64,000 nt of DNA from Dendrocalamus latiflorus (GCA_017311315.1 CM029631.1:12061910-12125909); one strand, 5' to 3'; positions 33,887 to 45,955 are shown, numbered from the stretch's first letter. Numbers and translations are program-made. Notes: generated by a model from the letters alone, not told the origin.

Positions 33887-34834
33887 ATGCAGCCTTCAAA
33901 GAAGCTTGCTCGCGTCGACACGATGGAACTGAAGACGCAGCTCGTCAAGAAGCTCGGCCACCAGCGCGCTGAGCTCTACTTCCACAGCTTCAAGAAGTTC
34001 TTGGGCTTTCAGCTCTGCAAGAGGGAGTTTGACAAGATCTGTGTGGCTGCATTGGGGGAAGAGAACATCAAGCTGCACAATTTCCTCATCCGGTCGATCC
34101 TCGGCAATGCCTGTATGTCGCTTGGGCCGCCGAGCAGGCAGGCGGCCACCGGGAACTCGCAGACTAGCACCGTATCGAATGGACCATTGGCCAATAGTGT
34201 GCCGCTGGCGACGAGAGTGCGGGCGGTGGCTAACCGGGACAGGGGGTTTGCTGATCAGCCGAGTCCGCTTGGAAAGTCGCCTCTTGGTCATCCAGGGGCT
34301 GGGGAGTTTGTGTTCGTGGAGGACGGCGAGGAGGTTGACCAGGCCCGGGGCAGCCCGCTGTGTGTGCAGAGTCAAAGCCCGATTAGGGCTCCATTGGGAG
34401 TCCCGAAGGCTCAGAATTCTCAGCTTTCTACATCTTATCCTTCAGAGGTGTGCTACAATAATGGTGAATTGCCGGATACTCACTCCTTGTCAAAGCTACT
34501 TGAGCATAAGTTGAAAGCCGAAGGCCTTAGCGCACCCACAGAGTGTGCTGATGTGCTGAACTCTGGGCTGAATGTGTACATAAGTCAGCTGCTGAAGTCT
34601 TGTTTGAGTGTTGCGAAAGCTAGGGGAAACACGACGAGGACACACCAAGCAAATGGGAGTGCTGTTGCTGCTGTAAATGGCGGGCTGAATCGTGGCTTCT
34701 CTTTAGATTTAGGCTGTTCTTACCAAGCTTCACTGCTAGATCTTTGGGCAGCAGTACAGTCTAATGCTCGGTTACTGGGGTGTGAATTTTCTAGGCAACA
34801 CGAGAAGATTGCTTCTCACCTTCATGACAGATAA
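33887..34834 (+). CDS. ADA1/Hfi1-like SAGA coactivator subunit
   Basis: An uninterrupted 315-residue frame starting at ATG 33887, stop TAA 34832-34834. The N-terminal region (about residues 10-75, with LVKKLGHQRAELYFHSFKKF, GFQLCKREFDK and LHNFLIRSIL) matches what I know of the plant transcriptional-coactivator Hfi1/Ada1 family (SAGA-Tad1 domain), a structural subunit of the SAGA histone acetyltransferase complex acting in the nucleus. A Ser/Gly/Pro-rich middle section contains GEFVFVEDGEEV. The C-terminal half includes LLEHKLKAEGLS and ADVLNSGLNVYISQLLKSC, the likely histone-fold-like segment. A single coding exon and ~300-400 residues are usual for the family. No defects are seen. Confidence 0.85.
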   Translation: MQPSKKLARVDTMELKTQLVKKLGHQRAELYFHSFKKFLGFQLCKREFDKICVAALGEENIKLHNFLIRSILGNACMSLGPPSRQAATGNSQTSTVSNGPLANSVPLATRVRAVANRDRGFADQPSPLGKSPLGHPGAGEFVFVEDGEEVDQARGSPLCVQSQSPIRAPLGVPKAQNSQLSTSYPSEVCYNNGELPDTHSLSKLLEHKLKAEGLSAPTECADVLNSGLNVYISQLLKSCLSVAKARGNTTRTHQANGSAVAAVNGGLNRGFSLDLGCSYQASLLDLWAAVQSNARLLGCEFSRQHEKIASHLHDR

Positions 34835-36129
34835 ATGACAGAAGCTAGATTTCTCATATAATCTTAGCAAGTCTTATGTTAGCCAGTGTAGGCAGTCCAT
34901 GACCATTGATTGTGAATTTTCATTACTTGTGATTATTCACAAAAATAAAAAGATTCTTTCAATGTTCCTTTGCTTCTTTTGTTGCTTACAGACCAACGTT
35001 GCCGATTTCTACCTGTACAGCGAATTAGGTTCTGTTGCTTGGATTTGTTAATGTTAGATAATTTGGATCTGTTATCTTTCCACTACGAAGGAATAATTCT
35101 TTTTTCCCTTTTCAAAGCAGCATTATTGCTACCTGGTTGCTGATGGGTGATCCCTCTGCTTCAGAGTTTGGACTGGTATCTGAACTTTTTGTGTTGTTTG
35201 CTGAATCAATCGGTTATTCCTCTTACGTAGAATTGATCATCAGAATTCATATATCTCCTGCGTCTGATTTTTTGTCTTCTTAGGGGAAAGAACGATTCAT
35301 GCAAAGGTCGGGTGGAGTCGGTACAGAAATTCAGAAGACACGGCATCGTACCTGATATCTCTCAAGTTGACATGGGATTTTTGCATTGGTACTTGCATGG
35401 GCCCTTCCTTCGCCTAGCATAAGCCAGCTGACACCGAGCATATGCTTCGTCGCAATCACAAGATCGAATCGATGGATGGATCAATCTCTCTGAATCGCGA
35501 CGACGACGAGGACAAAACAACCTCTCGTAAAAACAAAATTGAAACAAAGTGCTTTATCATACGCACGTCCATCTCACATGCAAAAACTGTCCATGTTTAT
35601 TGTTTCCATACACAAAGAGCAGCAAAAAAAAAAGTTCAATTCAGATTCATAGGCCCCAAGAAACCAGGAAAAAAACAAATCAGAGTTGAGTCCTCGAGAA
35701 ACTCCATGGAAAAGAATAGTAGAAGAACAAGAGGAGAAAAGGAGGGGAACAAGAGGCCTAGAAAATGTGCTCGCTTTAGGGCTACAAATGTTAATTGTGA
35801 GGTCATCACCATCATGACCATCGCGTCTTTTGAGATCCCCATGTCAATTCTTTTCTACGCCTACTTTGTTGTTCCTTTGCTCCTTCCTTTTTGCCGCGGA
35901 AAAAATGGAGAAGAAGAGGAAAAGTTTTGCTACTAGGGCTCGTGTTCCCTTCTCCTTTCGGTACTCTGCGGCTCAGGAGGCGAGCGTGCATGGCGGGTTG
36001 TTGTCGGCTCGAGGGCGAGCTCCAACCTCGAGGAGGTCAATTCGAAATCTAACTTGCGTTTTGCATTTTTTTTTTAAATTTGAAGTTGATTGATTATAGC
36101 ATGAGTTTGTGGTTTAACGTAATGTTATA
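34835..36129. other. 3' flank of the ADA1-like gene, no further gene
   Basis: 34835-35300 is plausible 3' UTR. The 164-codon frame at 35442-35936 is Lys/Arg-rich, starts in non-coding-looking sequence and has no recognisable domain; I leave it out as a gene. Confidence 0.5.
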
Positions 36130-36398
36130 CTAGTTAGAGACTCGTGCGTTGCAACAAAGTCATAAAAATAGTGAGACGAAACTTACTGTCTGGTCAACTT
36201 CATACATCAAACATTGGAGAGCAAGCGACAGAGATAGAATGGTGGCCAGAATGCGCGGGAAAGTGGAGGGGGTGGGCGGTTGTATCCTGAGAAAGAGATA
36301 AAAGGAAAGAGATGAATGATCCAGATCAAATCGGATGGCTGAGAAGAGAGAAGGGAGAATGGATCAACCACCAACTCACATTTTTATAACAGTAAAGA
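36130..36398 (-). mobile_element. Non-autonomous Helitron-like element
   Basis: On the minus strand it starts TCTTTACTGTTATAAAAA after an A, and ends gttgcaacgcacgag...CTAG before a T; 269 bp. The gttgcaacgcacg element near the CTAG end matches rice Helitron 3' ends as I remember them. It shares ends and the motif caaccaccaactc with the copy in NRAMP intron 1. Confidence 0.65.
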
Positions 36399-36407
36399 TG
36401 TACGCAG

Positions 36408-37526
36408 CACACTATAATTCGAGTCACAGTTCTCGTAAAGGCCGGTTAGGTTAAACGGGTTTTATGGAGAGGTCGTGGAGGCAGTTTAGGTTAAAGAGGT
36501 TTTACGAGACGCGGAGACACAAACGTGATGACGATCATGGTGCCAAGCTTTTCGCCTTTTCCCTCTTCTTCCGAGTTAGTGCCGTCTTGTCTCTCTTTCA
36601 TTCCCTTCCATTCCTTTAGCCTGAATGAACTACCTGTTAGAGTGGCACAGGCTTCCAAGGAACCGAAATGATGAGAAGGGCTGCGACTTTGAGGAGCGTG
36701 TGCCGCGGGCCGCGGGGGGGGGGGGGGGGGGGGGGGCATACAGAATGGAGACTGCAGCCTGAATTTCTACAGACACCGATGTACATTTCCTCTGAAAAGT
36801 TCAGCACTGAATTTTAGCAAACGCCTTAGCCCGTGCGAGTGCAGCCAGCGTGCGTGCGTGATTACTTTATCATTGCCACCAGGTTAATTCCTGTGTTGTT
36901 TGTTTGCTCAGTGCTTCATGCTCTCCTTTTTTTTTACTGATTAGCCCGTGCGAATGCACGTCCTCCATGGATGGTGCTGTAGGTTAAATTTAAACCTTGC
37001 CAAATCAGTCAGACCAAAATGGCCTGAACCTTCGAATAACAGCAGAACAGGATTTGTCAGGCAACTATCAGGTATTACGACAGTTTTTGTCAGTTAACAG
37101 CAAGGCATCAGAATACCAGATAATCATAGCAAATTTTGGTGTGAGCTTGAGAATGGTTTGTTGTAATAGATCAAATGAATCTCAGTAGGCTAAAGTTTTC
37201 TGTACAAGTTTAGTTGTAACAATGCATGCAGCTAGAACAGGACCCTCTCCCTTTTCAGTACAGCAATGCTGTGCTACTGCTGCCTAGCAATGCTTTTGAG
37301 ATGTTACACGTACTGCTGTCTGACTACTGCATTGTGCATCGATCAATTGCTTTTATGAGGGAACAATCTATGAGCCGGCCTCCCTTTTCTGTCCTAAAAA
37401 TCATGGAGTAATTGGAAAGCATAGGCTAAAACCCCTGACAAAAGTAGCTTTTTCCCCATGGGAGAGAGCTTGCTCCCCCTTTAGCACTTTAGAAATATGA
37501 AAAGGGAGGCGAGATGAGGTGACTTT
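36408..37526. repeat. Tandem duplication, copy A
   Basis: Begins cacactataatt and ends gaggtgacttt. Nearly its whole length can be followed in copy B (39414-40736), for example gatcatggtgccaagctttt, cctgaatgaactacctgtta and gggagagagcttgctccccc. It contains a G23 run (36714-36736) that is absent from copy B. No coding capacity was recognised. Confidence 0.9.
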
Positions 37527-37919
37527 AGAGTGGCCCCCGCCATGACCCCATGGGCCCACCATACATAAGCCCAAGTATATATATGTGATCATAAGGTAGA
37601 CCCATATAGGGCATGTCAAGAAAAAGAAATATATATCTTATTAGTAAAGGCCCCAAAAGGGATATTTGTGTAAACATCATCACCCATGACTATAAATATT
37701 GCTCATAGGACGCCATAGAGAGGAGGGAGAAAACATCAAGAGGAAAAGACTATTTCTAGATTGAGTATAGTGCATCCATTCTACACCTCTTCACTCTCCT
37801 TAGTTTTAGACTTTGGGTACCCCTCTCGAGTCTCCTGAAGCTCCGTCACCTACTGTTTGGCACATAACTACAACAACTGAAGCTATTCGTGGGGAGCGAC
37901 ATAGAAGCCATAGGTCAAA

Positions 37920-38690
37920 ACTAAATCAACTGGGTCCAATGGCACCGAAGAGGAAGGCGGCGTTGGTCCTGAAGCGAAGGGAGCCACGACAGTGGGGTGA
38001 TGGAGTCGGTGTTCGAGGGCCATCCACCCTCATGGCAGCAGTGTGCCGGGGCGACCACACCCAACACTGCGATAGGCGATAAGGTAGGCCCTCCATCAGC
38101 AGCAGTGCAGGTCGCGGAGTGGATGACGTCGTGAGTGGAGGTCCCACCTCGATGCCCCTCGGCAGTTCTAGTGCCCACCTCACTGCCACCACACTGCGAG
38201 CCAAGAGCACCCTAGTGGTGACACCGAGAGTTGGTAGTAGTAGGCTGGAGGCGATTTGTGGGATGATGCAGTGGGAGCTGATGGACCTGTGAAGGGTCAT
38301 GTAGGAGTTGCATGAAGTGCGAAGCCAGCAGACCCTTGCCATCACTGCTGCAGAGGTGGCCGCAGAGGGAAGGAAGAGTGTGGGGTGCCACCGCCAGCGC
38401 TCGTAGCACCCCCAGTGGCTAGACTCTGAGTCCCCACTTAGTGAAGGTTTACGGCAGTGCGCCTGGCTAGAGGACTTCAAAATGCCTACGGTGAAGGCCT
38501 ACAAAGGCAACATTGATCCCTGTGGGTTCTTGTGCATCTACGAGGCAACCATCGAAGCTGCAGGAGGGGACAACTCGACAAAGGCTAAGGGGTTGCCATT
38601 CGCGTTGCAGGGAATTGCGTTGTCGTAGTTCCTCATGATCGCCCCTGGCTCCATCTACACGTGGGAGTACTATGTCGACGACCTCATGCA
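37920..38690 (+). pseudogene. Degraded gag of the junction element
   Basis: In broken + frames it reads LEDFKMPTVKAYKG, then NSTKAKGLPFALQGIALS, a stop, FLMIAPGSIYTWE and DDLMH, the same Retrotrans_gag pattern as 17397-18790 on the other strand. The start is near 37939 (MAPKRKAAL). Several stops and shifts are present and there is no pol. Confidence 0.65.
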
Positions 38691-38695
38691 TGTTG

Positions 38696-38834
38696 GGGAA
38701 GAAGAGGATGAAATGGCAAGCATAGTCAGAAATGGGCGGGGTGCCCATATGCCTTTATAGCAGCATGGGGAAGAAGAGGATGAAATGGCAAACATAGTCA
38801 GAAATGGGTGGTGCCCATATGCCTTTATAGCAGC
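38696..38834. repeat. Short tandem duplication, about 69 bp x 2
   Basis: ggggaagaagaggatgaaat through gcctttatagcagca occurs twice in succession, with two small differences. Confidence 0.85.
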
Positions 38835-39413
38835 AGGACATGTGCATATTCTATGTTCTTTGCCTATCGCCTCAAGGACTTCAATGACGAGGCCCGCCAG
38901 TTGGCTCAAGGATTCATAAGACGAGGTCTAGCCATCGGCTCGAGGATTTCTGACACAAAGCTCTCCCATCGGCTTGATGACTTCTAAGATGAAGACTGGC
39001 CACCATCCCAGTAGCCGCCGCGTAAAGCATCGGCCTATTTGTATGAGGATCACAATGATAGACCGAAGGGACGGAGGGGGCCAAAGCATGAAGTGCATGG
39101 TTTTGACCTATCGGTTGCAAAGCCCTTACCCATGAGAGACTACTGTTGGAGGTGTAACCCCTCACCATAGCCTAGTCGGTCCACCATATATAAGCCCAAG
39201 TATATATGTGATCAAAAGGCAGCCCATGTAGGGCATGCCAAGAAAAAGACGTGTATTCCCTATTAGTAAAAACCCCAAAAAGGACATTGTGTAAACATCT
39301 TCACCCATGATTGTAAATATGGCCTATATGACACCTTGGAGAGGAAGGAGGAATATTAAGAGGAAAAGACTATTTTCAGATTGATACCTATTGTTTGGTA
39401 TGTAATCACAACA

Positions 39414-40736
39414 CACACTATAATTGGAGTCACAGTTCAGTCACAATTCTTGGAGAGACCGGTTAGGTTAAATGGGTTTATGGAGAGGTCGTAGAGACAG
39501 TTTAGATTAAAGAGGTTTTACGGAGAGGGATCAAGTACCTGTTGTGATAATTACATTTTCCATGAAAAATATATGTACGTGCGAAGAAATTCCTAATAGT
39601 GCTAACAAGTCAGCGAGGGTAACAAAAATCTTTTTAAGCAGATTAATTCATATACTCATCATTTTCATCCCCAAGACGTAGCACTTGTAGTACACAGCAA
39701 TTATTTTTACCAACTTTTTTTAGGGTTTACATATGACAAACATACAGTGGGCACTCTCTCACACCCTTACGTGATGATGATCATGGTGCCAAGCTTTTCG
39801 CCTTTTTCCCCCTTCTTCCAAGTTAGTGCCGTTTTATCTCTCTTTCATTCCCCTCCGTTTCTTTAATTAATTAGCCTGAATGAACTACCTGTTAGAGTGG
39901 CACAGGCTTCCAAGGAACCGAAATGATGAGAAGGCTGCGACTTTGAGGAGGGGGTGGGGGAAGAATGGAGACTGCAGCCTGAATTTTTACAGACACCGAT
40001 GTACTTTTTCCTCTGAAAAGTTCAGCACTGAATTTTAGCTAACGCCTTAGCCCGCGCGAGTGCAGCCAGCGTGCATGTCCCTGCTGATTACTTTATCATT
40101 GCCACCAGGTTAATTTCTGTGTTGTTTATTTGCTCAGTTGCACTCCCTTTTTTACTGATTAGCCCGTGCGAATGCATGTCCTCCATGCATGGTGCCGTAG
40201 GTTAAATTTAAACCTTGCCTAATCAGTCAGACCAAAATGGCCTGAACTTACAAATTAATAACAGCAGAACAGGGTTTGTCAGGCAACTCACAGGTATTAC
40301 GACAGTTTCTGTCAGTTAACAGCAAGGCATCAGAATACCAGATAATCATTGCAAATTTTGATGTGAGCTTGAAAATGGTTTGTTGTAATAGATCAAATGA
40401 ATCTCATTAGGCTAAGGTTTTCTGAACAAGTTTAATTGTAACAATGCATGCAGCTAGAACAGGACCCTCTATTTTTTCAGTACAGCAATGCTGTGCTACC
40501 TAGCAATGCTTTTGAGATGTTACTGCTGTCTGACTACTGCATTATGCATCGATCAATTGCTTTTGTGAGGAAACAATCGATGAGCCGACCTACCTTTTCT
40601 GTCCTGAAAATAATGGAGTAATCGGAAAACAGAGGCTAAAATCCCTGACAAAAGTAGCTTTTCCCTCATGGGAGAGAGCTTGCTCCCCCTTTAGCACTTC
40701 AGAAGTATGCAAAGGGAGGTGAGATGAGGTGACTTT
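39414..40736. repeat. Tandem duplication, copy B
   Basis: Same start and end as copy A. It is longer because about 240 bases (about 39525-39765) have no counterpart in A. Small indels and scattered substitutions separate the copies. Confidence 0.9.
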
Positions 40737-40842
40737 CTCCCCTACCTACAAAGCTTCTACTGTTTCAATTCCTTGCCTTTTGGCCATAAAAGATGTATAG
40801 TACTAATTACTTTATTTTGGGGCGCATTGGGCTAGTGCTAAT

Positions 40843-40970
40843 TGTTATGAATAGCGCTTTATTCATATGAGGTCAATGGGCCAGTATATATACACAAAGT
40901 ACGAGTGGTAAATATGCAAAGAACCCCTCATAACAATGGGGAATAACAAACTATACATATATCTCTAACA
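40843..40970 (-). repeat. 3' LTR of copia element 2
   Basis: 128 bp; differs from the 5' LTR at three positions. Confidence 0.95.
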
Positions 40971-40982
40971 CCCCTCTCAAAC

Positions 40983-43613
40983 TCATGGTGGATCAACAAC
41001 ACTGAGTTTGGAGAGATAGAAGCTGTGCTGTGCTCGAGTCTGGGCCTTCGTGAAGAAATCCGCTATCTGAAGCTCTGAAGGCACATACTGAAGAGTAATC
41101 ACCTGATCATGCACACCAGACCTCATGAAAGAAGCATCAACACCAATGTGCTTGGTGAGCTCATGCTTCACAGGATCACGAGCAATACTGATAGCACCTG
41201 TACTGTCTGACAAGAGAGGGGTCGGTGTAGTGACAGAAACACCAAAATCCTCAAGTAACCACCGTAGCCAAGTAATCTCTGCTGTCAAGAGAGCCATAGC
41301 TCGCAACTCAGCCTCTGCACTCGAACGGGACATTGCAGTCTGTTTCTTCGTCTTCCAGGCAATAAGAGAACCACCAAGAAAAACACAGTAAGCAGAGATA
41401 GACCGGCGATCAGAGGGATCGCTGGCCAAAGTAGCATCCGAATAGGCCTGAAGCTGTAACAAGCTGGAACGTGGAAAGAAGAGACGGCGAGAAATAGTCC
41501 CACGAAGGTATCGCAGAACTCGAAGAAGGTGGCTGTAATGAACCTGAGTGGGAGCTGAAACAAACTGACTCAGAATATGAACTGGATAAGTGATATCCGG
41601 ACGAGCAACAGCGAGGTAGACAAGACTCCCAACAAGATGACGATAGCGAGTCGGATCAGAAAGAGGCTCGCCATCAGAGAGTCGGAGGTGAACATTGAGC
41701 TCCATGGGAGTCTCAACAGTACGCTGATCAGTGAGAGAGGCGCGATCAAGAAAATCCTGAATATATTTCTCTTGGGACATAAAGAAACCATCTGGAGTGG
41801 AAGTAACCTCAATCCCAAGGAAGTAACGAAGAGGACCAAGATTCGATATAAGGAACTGCTCACTAAGACGAGCCTTGACAAAGGCAATGTACTCAGAATC
41901 ATCTCCCGTAATGATCATATCATCAACATACAGGAGAAGAAGAGTCCGACCACGAGACGAAGTGTGGACAAAGAGCGCAGGATCATGATCACTAGCTGAA
42001 AAACCAGCAGCAGTGACCACAGAGGAGAAGCGCTCAAACCAAGCACGAGGGGCTTGCTTAAGGCCATAGAGAGAGCGACGAAGGCGACAGACCATGCCCT
42101 CAGGAACAGAATACCCAGGTGGCGGATGCATGTAGACCTCCTCACGCAACTCGCCATTAAGAAAGGCATTCTTGACATCAAGCTGAGAAACAGACCAGTG
42201 GCGAACAGACGCCACCGAAAGAAGAGTGCGAACAGTGGTCATGTGGGCCACAGGAGCAAAAGTCTCGTCGTAGTCAACACCATGCTGCTGCTGGAAACCA
42301 CGAGCAACAAGACGCGCCTTATAGCGCTCAAGAGAACCATCAGAGCGAGTCTTAATCTTATAGACCCACTTACACGTGATGGGATGAGAATGAGATGGAA
42401 AAGGAACAAGATCCCAAGTACCAGTACGCTCGAGGGCAGCAATCTCCTCGGCCATGGCAAGCTGCCACTCAGGGTGAGTAACAGCATCCCGGTAGGAGAC
42501 AGGCTCACGAGTAGCTGCGCCAGCAAAGGCAAAACAGGCAGGAGGCCGAATCGACTGGCGATCGCGGAGAACGTAGCGAGGAGAAGATGACCCATCAAGG
42601 GAAGATGGAGCATCAGAAGAAGATGAAACATCAGGAGAAGATGGCTCATCGGAAATATTCTCAATACGAGGTCGACGAGTGTAGACGATAGTGGGAGGAG
42701 CCTGGGGAGTCGTAGGAGACAACACATGCGGCGACAACGGCGGAGAGGCCATAGGGGGAATATGTGGAGACTCAGTAGGACAGGTGGACGAGGGCAAAAC
42801 AGATATAGGAGTATCTGGAAAGGTCAAGAAAGACAGAGACTCCACAGAGGAAGCCGAAGGAGAGGCAGGACGTGGGTAGAATGGACGAGACTCGTCGAAA
42901 GTCACATCCCGAGAAACCCGTATCCGACGACCAACAGGATCCCAGCACCGATAACCCTTGTGCTCGGCACTGTACCCCAGAAAGACACATTCAACAGACT
43001 GAGCGGTCAGTTTGGTGCGTTCTCGAGGGGCAAGGAGAACGTAGCAAACGCAGCCAAACAGATAAAGGGCAGAGTAGTCAGGAAGACAACCACAGAGACG
43101 CTCAACAGGGATCGCACCCTTAAGAGCAGAAGAGGGCTGGATGTTGAAGAGATAGTTGGCAGTGGAAACAGCCTCGGCCCAAAAGTGAGGTGAAATAGAG
43201 GCGGGGATCATCAGAGCACGAGCCGTCTCAAGGAGGTGACGATGCTTGCGCTCAGCGACACCATTCTGAGCATGAGCACCAGGACAAGAAAACTGAGCGA
43301 GAGTGCCCTGCTCAGCAAGGAAGCTGCGCAGGTGACGAGAGAGGTACTCGCCAGCAGAATCAGCACGAAAGACACGAATAGGAGTGGAGAACTGTGTGTG
43401 TATCATAGTGGCAAATTGTTTATAGATAGGCAAGGCCTCACTACGAGAAGACATGAAATATATCCAAGTGTGGCGAGAGAAATCATCTATAAAAATAATA
43501 TAATAACGATGACCCCCTTTCGAAACGAAGGGAGCCGGACCCCAAACATCTGAATGAACAAGATCAAAAGGACGCTGAGACACTGTCTCACTATGAGAAT
43601 AAGGAAGCTGAAT
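40983..43613 (-). pseudogene. Copia integrase, reverse transcriptase and RNase H
   Basis: An open frame of 866 codons from the first Met at 43583. Integrase shows HSDVWGP, RADSAGEY and NGVAERKHRH. Reverse transcriptase shows CKWVYKIKTRSDG, QLDVKNAFLNGE, YGLKQAPRAWFE and YVDD (near 41919-41930). RNase H shows YSDATLASDPSDRRS, SRSSAEAELRAM and LTKHIGVDASFMR. The part is intact in itself but is separated from protease by an in-frame TAG at 43614-43616, where relatives carry a sense codon, most simply CAG. Confidence 0.92.
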
Positions 43614-44255
43614 CTATTTACCTAACTTATAGCCCTGACAATCTAAAGATACGTCTCCTGAGACAGACCCCAGAAGACCACGACGAACTAAGGACGACAG
43701 ACGGGATCCACACAGATGGCCAAGACGGTGATGCCACTGCTGGAAAGAGCCGGTAGACGAAGTGGCAGAGGCGGAGAGACTGGCGCCGATGGTGGCAGCG
43801 GAAGGAAGGTGAAGCCAGTCAAGCTCCCAGAGACGCTGTGAGTCACGGCGCCGAGGGCCAGAACCAACCAGAGCTCCCGTGTGGCAGTCCTGAACACAAC
43901 AAGAGTCAGAGTCGAGAATAACCCGATAACCAAGGTCAGTAATCTGCCCAGCAGAAAGAAGCTGCAAGGTAAGGCGAGGAACATGAGCAACAGAAGGAAC
44001 ATGAAAGGAGGAGTTGCTAAGAGATCCTCTACCAGAGACAGAAAGAGATGTTCCATCAGCAGTAAGAACACTGACAGGTGAATCAAGAGGTGTAATAGAA
44101 GACAGAGTGGAAGGATCAGGAGTCATGTGAAAGGATGCTCCAGAATCAAGAATCCACGGGGGAGGTATCTGACTGTGTAGGAGGTGGTCTCTCAGTGCCT
44201 GAAGAGTCAGTAGCAGAACCTGCAGAACCTGTCGAGGGAGAACCTGAAGCGGCAA
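43614..44255 (-). pseudogene. Copia protease and GAG-pre-integrase
   Basis: Encodes WILDSGASFHMT, the copia protease active site with an intact DSG, then a pre-integrase segment with QWHHRLGHL and a final CQGYKLGK before the premature TAG. It lies in a different frame from gag; the change occurs close to 44170-44190, where both frames read the same Pro-rich linker. Confidence 0.85.
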
Positions 44256-45264
44256 GTAGGCGTCGAAGTCTGGCTATCTCCTGCTCGGTGAGAGAAGCTG
44301 CTGAAGAAGTCGAGGCAGACGGCATCGTAGAAGCACTAGTGCCAGTAGAAGAACGGCGTGAAAGATGCCGCTTCTTCTTATAGCACTGGGACTCAGTGTG
44401 GCCATCCTTGTCGCAGTAGGAACAGTGAGGACGGCCACCTCCAGACGGAGGACGGCCACCACCACTTGTGGTAGCCGCTGGAGGAGGCAGTGTAGCAGGC
44501 GGACGAGCGGCGAGCACAGAGGGGAGTGACATCAGACCAGCACCACTCAAACGAGTCTCCTCTGCGCGTATCTTGGTAAGAGCCTCCAGGAGAGTGACAC
44601 GAGGGTGGCGTGCAAGGAGCTGGGCACGCCTTTGCTCGAACTCAGGACGAAGGCGAGTAAGGAACTCGTAAACCCGCTGAAACTCCAGGTCAGCACGTAC
44701 CTCCAGGCAGCACGGACAGGTACGATAGCCAGTAGTGCGGAGAGAGTCCAACTGACGCCAAACAGCAGAGCTCTGAGCGTAAAAGGCGTCAACAGTAGCA
44801 TCACCCTGCTGAAGAGAGTGCTCCTGGCGGACCACGGACAGGTACAGGGCATCACCAGAGGGCTCGTAGCGCTGACGAAGATGAGTCCACATCTGGAAAG
44901 CCGAAGGGAGTCCCACAACCTCAGAAGAAAACTGAGGCTGGACACTGACGATGAAGACAGCAGCAACCCGAGCGTCGTCATCGTACCACTGAGTGTAGAC
45001 GGTCAGACGATCCTTGTAGGAATCCAGAGCCTCCTGGTAGGCAGAGGCAGCTTTATCATCAGCAGCAGCCTTATCGGCTGTCGGAGGCAATGCAACAGGC
45101 GTAGGCTCCGTCGGAGGAATAGGACAAGGCGGGCAGATGACATTGCCAGAGAGGACGCCCCAGAGACGAAGACCACGCATGTGAATGCGCATGTGAGACA
45201 CGAAGTCGGTGTAATTAACACCATCAAAAATCACCGGGCAGCGAGGGAGGGAAACGGTGCCCAT
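44146..45264 (-). CDS. Copia gag of element 2
   Basis: 372 codons, start at 45264. Copia gag region (residues 1-240: FDGVNYTDFVSHMRIHMRG, SAFQMWTHLRQRYEP, RPEFEQRRAQLLAR), a Pro/Gly-rich linker and a CX2CX4HX4C knuckle (CSYCDKDGHTESQC). The frame ends 44146-44148, shortly after the point where protease should begin in frame, so the stop reflects a small indel, not the natural end. Confidence 0.85.
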   Translation of the reverse strand: MGTVSLPRCPVIFDGVNYTDFVSHMRIHMRGLRLWGVLSGNVICPPCPIPPTEPTPVALPPTADKAAADDKAASAYQEALDSYKDRLTVYTQWYDDDARVAAVFIVSVQPQFSSEVVGLPSAFQMWTHLRQRYEPSGDALYLSVVRQEHSLQQGDATVDAFYAQSSAVWRQLDSLRTTGYRTCPCCLEVRADLEFQRVYEFLTRLRPEFEQRRAQLLARHPRVTLLEALTKIRAEETRLSGAGLMSLPSVLAARPPATLPPPAATTSGGGRPPSGGGRPHCSYCDKDGHTESQCYKKKRHLSRRSSTGTSASTMPSASTSSAASLTEQEIARLRRLLAASGSPSTGSAGSATDSSGTERPPPTQSDTSPVDS

Positions 45265-45299
45265 TGGTAGGCGGCGCTGGACGGCGCGGCGACCAAGGC

Positions 45300-45955
45300 A
45301 ACGAAGTCTAACAGGCGGCGCTGGACGGCGCGGCGGTTAGAACGACGTTTTTTTTTGCCTTTTTTTTGCTTTTTTTTCCGAGTCGGTTAGAAAAACCGAC
45401 CGAGCCGCGTTCTAGGGCAAAAACCCTAGAACAGGAGGCGGCGGCGGCGGCGCGGGCAGCGGCGGCCCTGCGCAGGCGGCGGCGGCTGCCCGGCGCAGGA
45501 GGCGGCGGCCTGGCGCGGGAGGCGGGCGGCGGCGGCCCTGCGCAGGCGGCGGCGGCGGCTGCCCGGCGCGGGAGGCGGGCGGCGTCGGCCACCAGCGGGA
45601 GTCGGCGACGGCGACGGCGGCCTCGGGCGGAAGGCGGCCGGGGCCGGACGGGCGGGCGCCGGCGGGAGGCGGAGTCGGGCGCGGAGCGGCGGCACGGGAG
45701 CGGCCGGCGTCGGGCGCGGAGCGGCGGCGCAGGAGCGGCCGGCGGCGGGGACGAAGGGAGCGCCCGCTCGGCGGGGACGAAGGGAGCGCCCGCGCGAGGG
45801 AGCGGAGCGGCGGCGTCGGCCGGCGCGGAGGGAGCAGGAGTCGGCGACGGCGCACGGGAGTCGGCGACGGCAGCCGACGGCAGCAGCGGAGAGTCGGCGA
45901 CGGTGATGCAGAGTCGGCGACGGCGCGTGGAACCCTAGGTAAGCCAAAACCCTAG
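45300..45955 (-). other. G+C-rich leader of copia element 2
   Basis: Between primer site and gag lies about 0.65 kb of ggcggcgg-type sequence, giving open frames on both strands that are Ala/Arg/Pro-rich and not considered genes. The motif ggcggcgctggacggcgcgg occurs twice (near 45272 and 45313). Confidence 0.7.

Larger units (their letters stand above)
37525..39413 (+). mobile_element. Gag-only LTR element at the duplication junction
   Basis: 5' LTR about 37525-37875 and 3' LTR 39145-39413 share ccaccata-ataagcccaag, gtgatca, gtagggcatg-like and ggaaaagactatt blocks and end in acaaca. The 3' LTR lacks about 80 bases found in the 5' LTR. The start of the 5' LTR is blurred because its TG is not visible. 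The interior (about 1.27 kb) holds only gag-like remnants. The flanks do not form a target duplication: gactt on the left, cacac on the right. Confidence 0.7.

Noticed and set aside
35442..35936. 164-codon Lys/Arg-rich frame
   Set aside because: No recognisable domain, in the flank of the ADA1-like gene, base composition like non-coding DNA.
45366..45947. Frames of 173-190 codons on both strands
   Set aside because: Low-complexity ggcggc leader of copia element 2.
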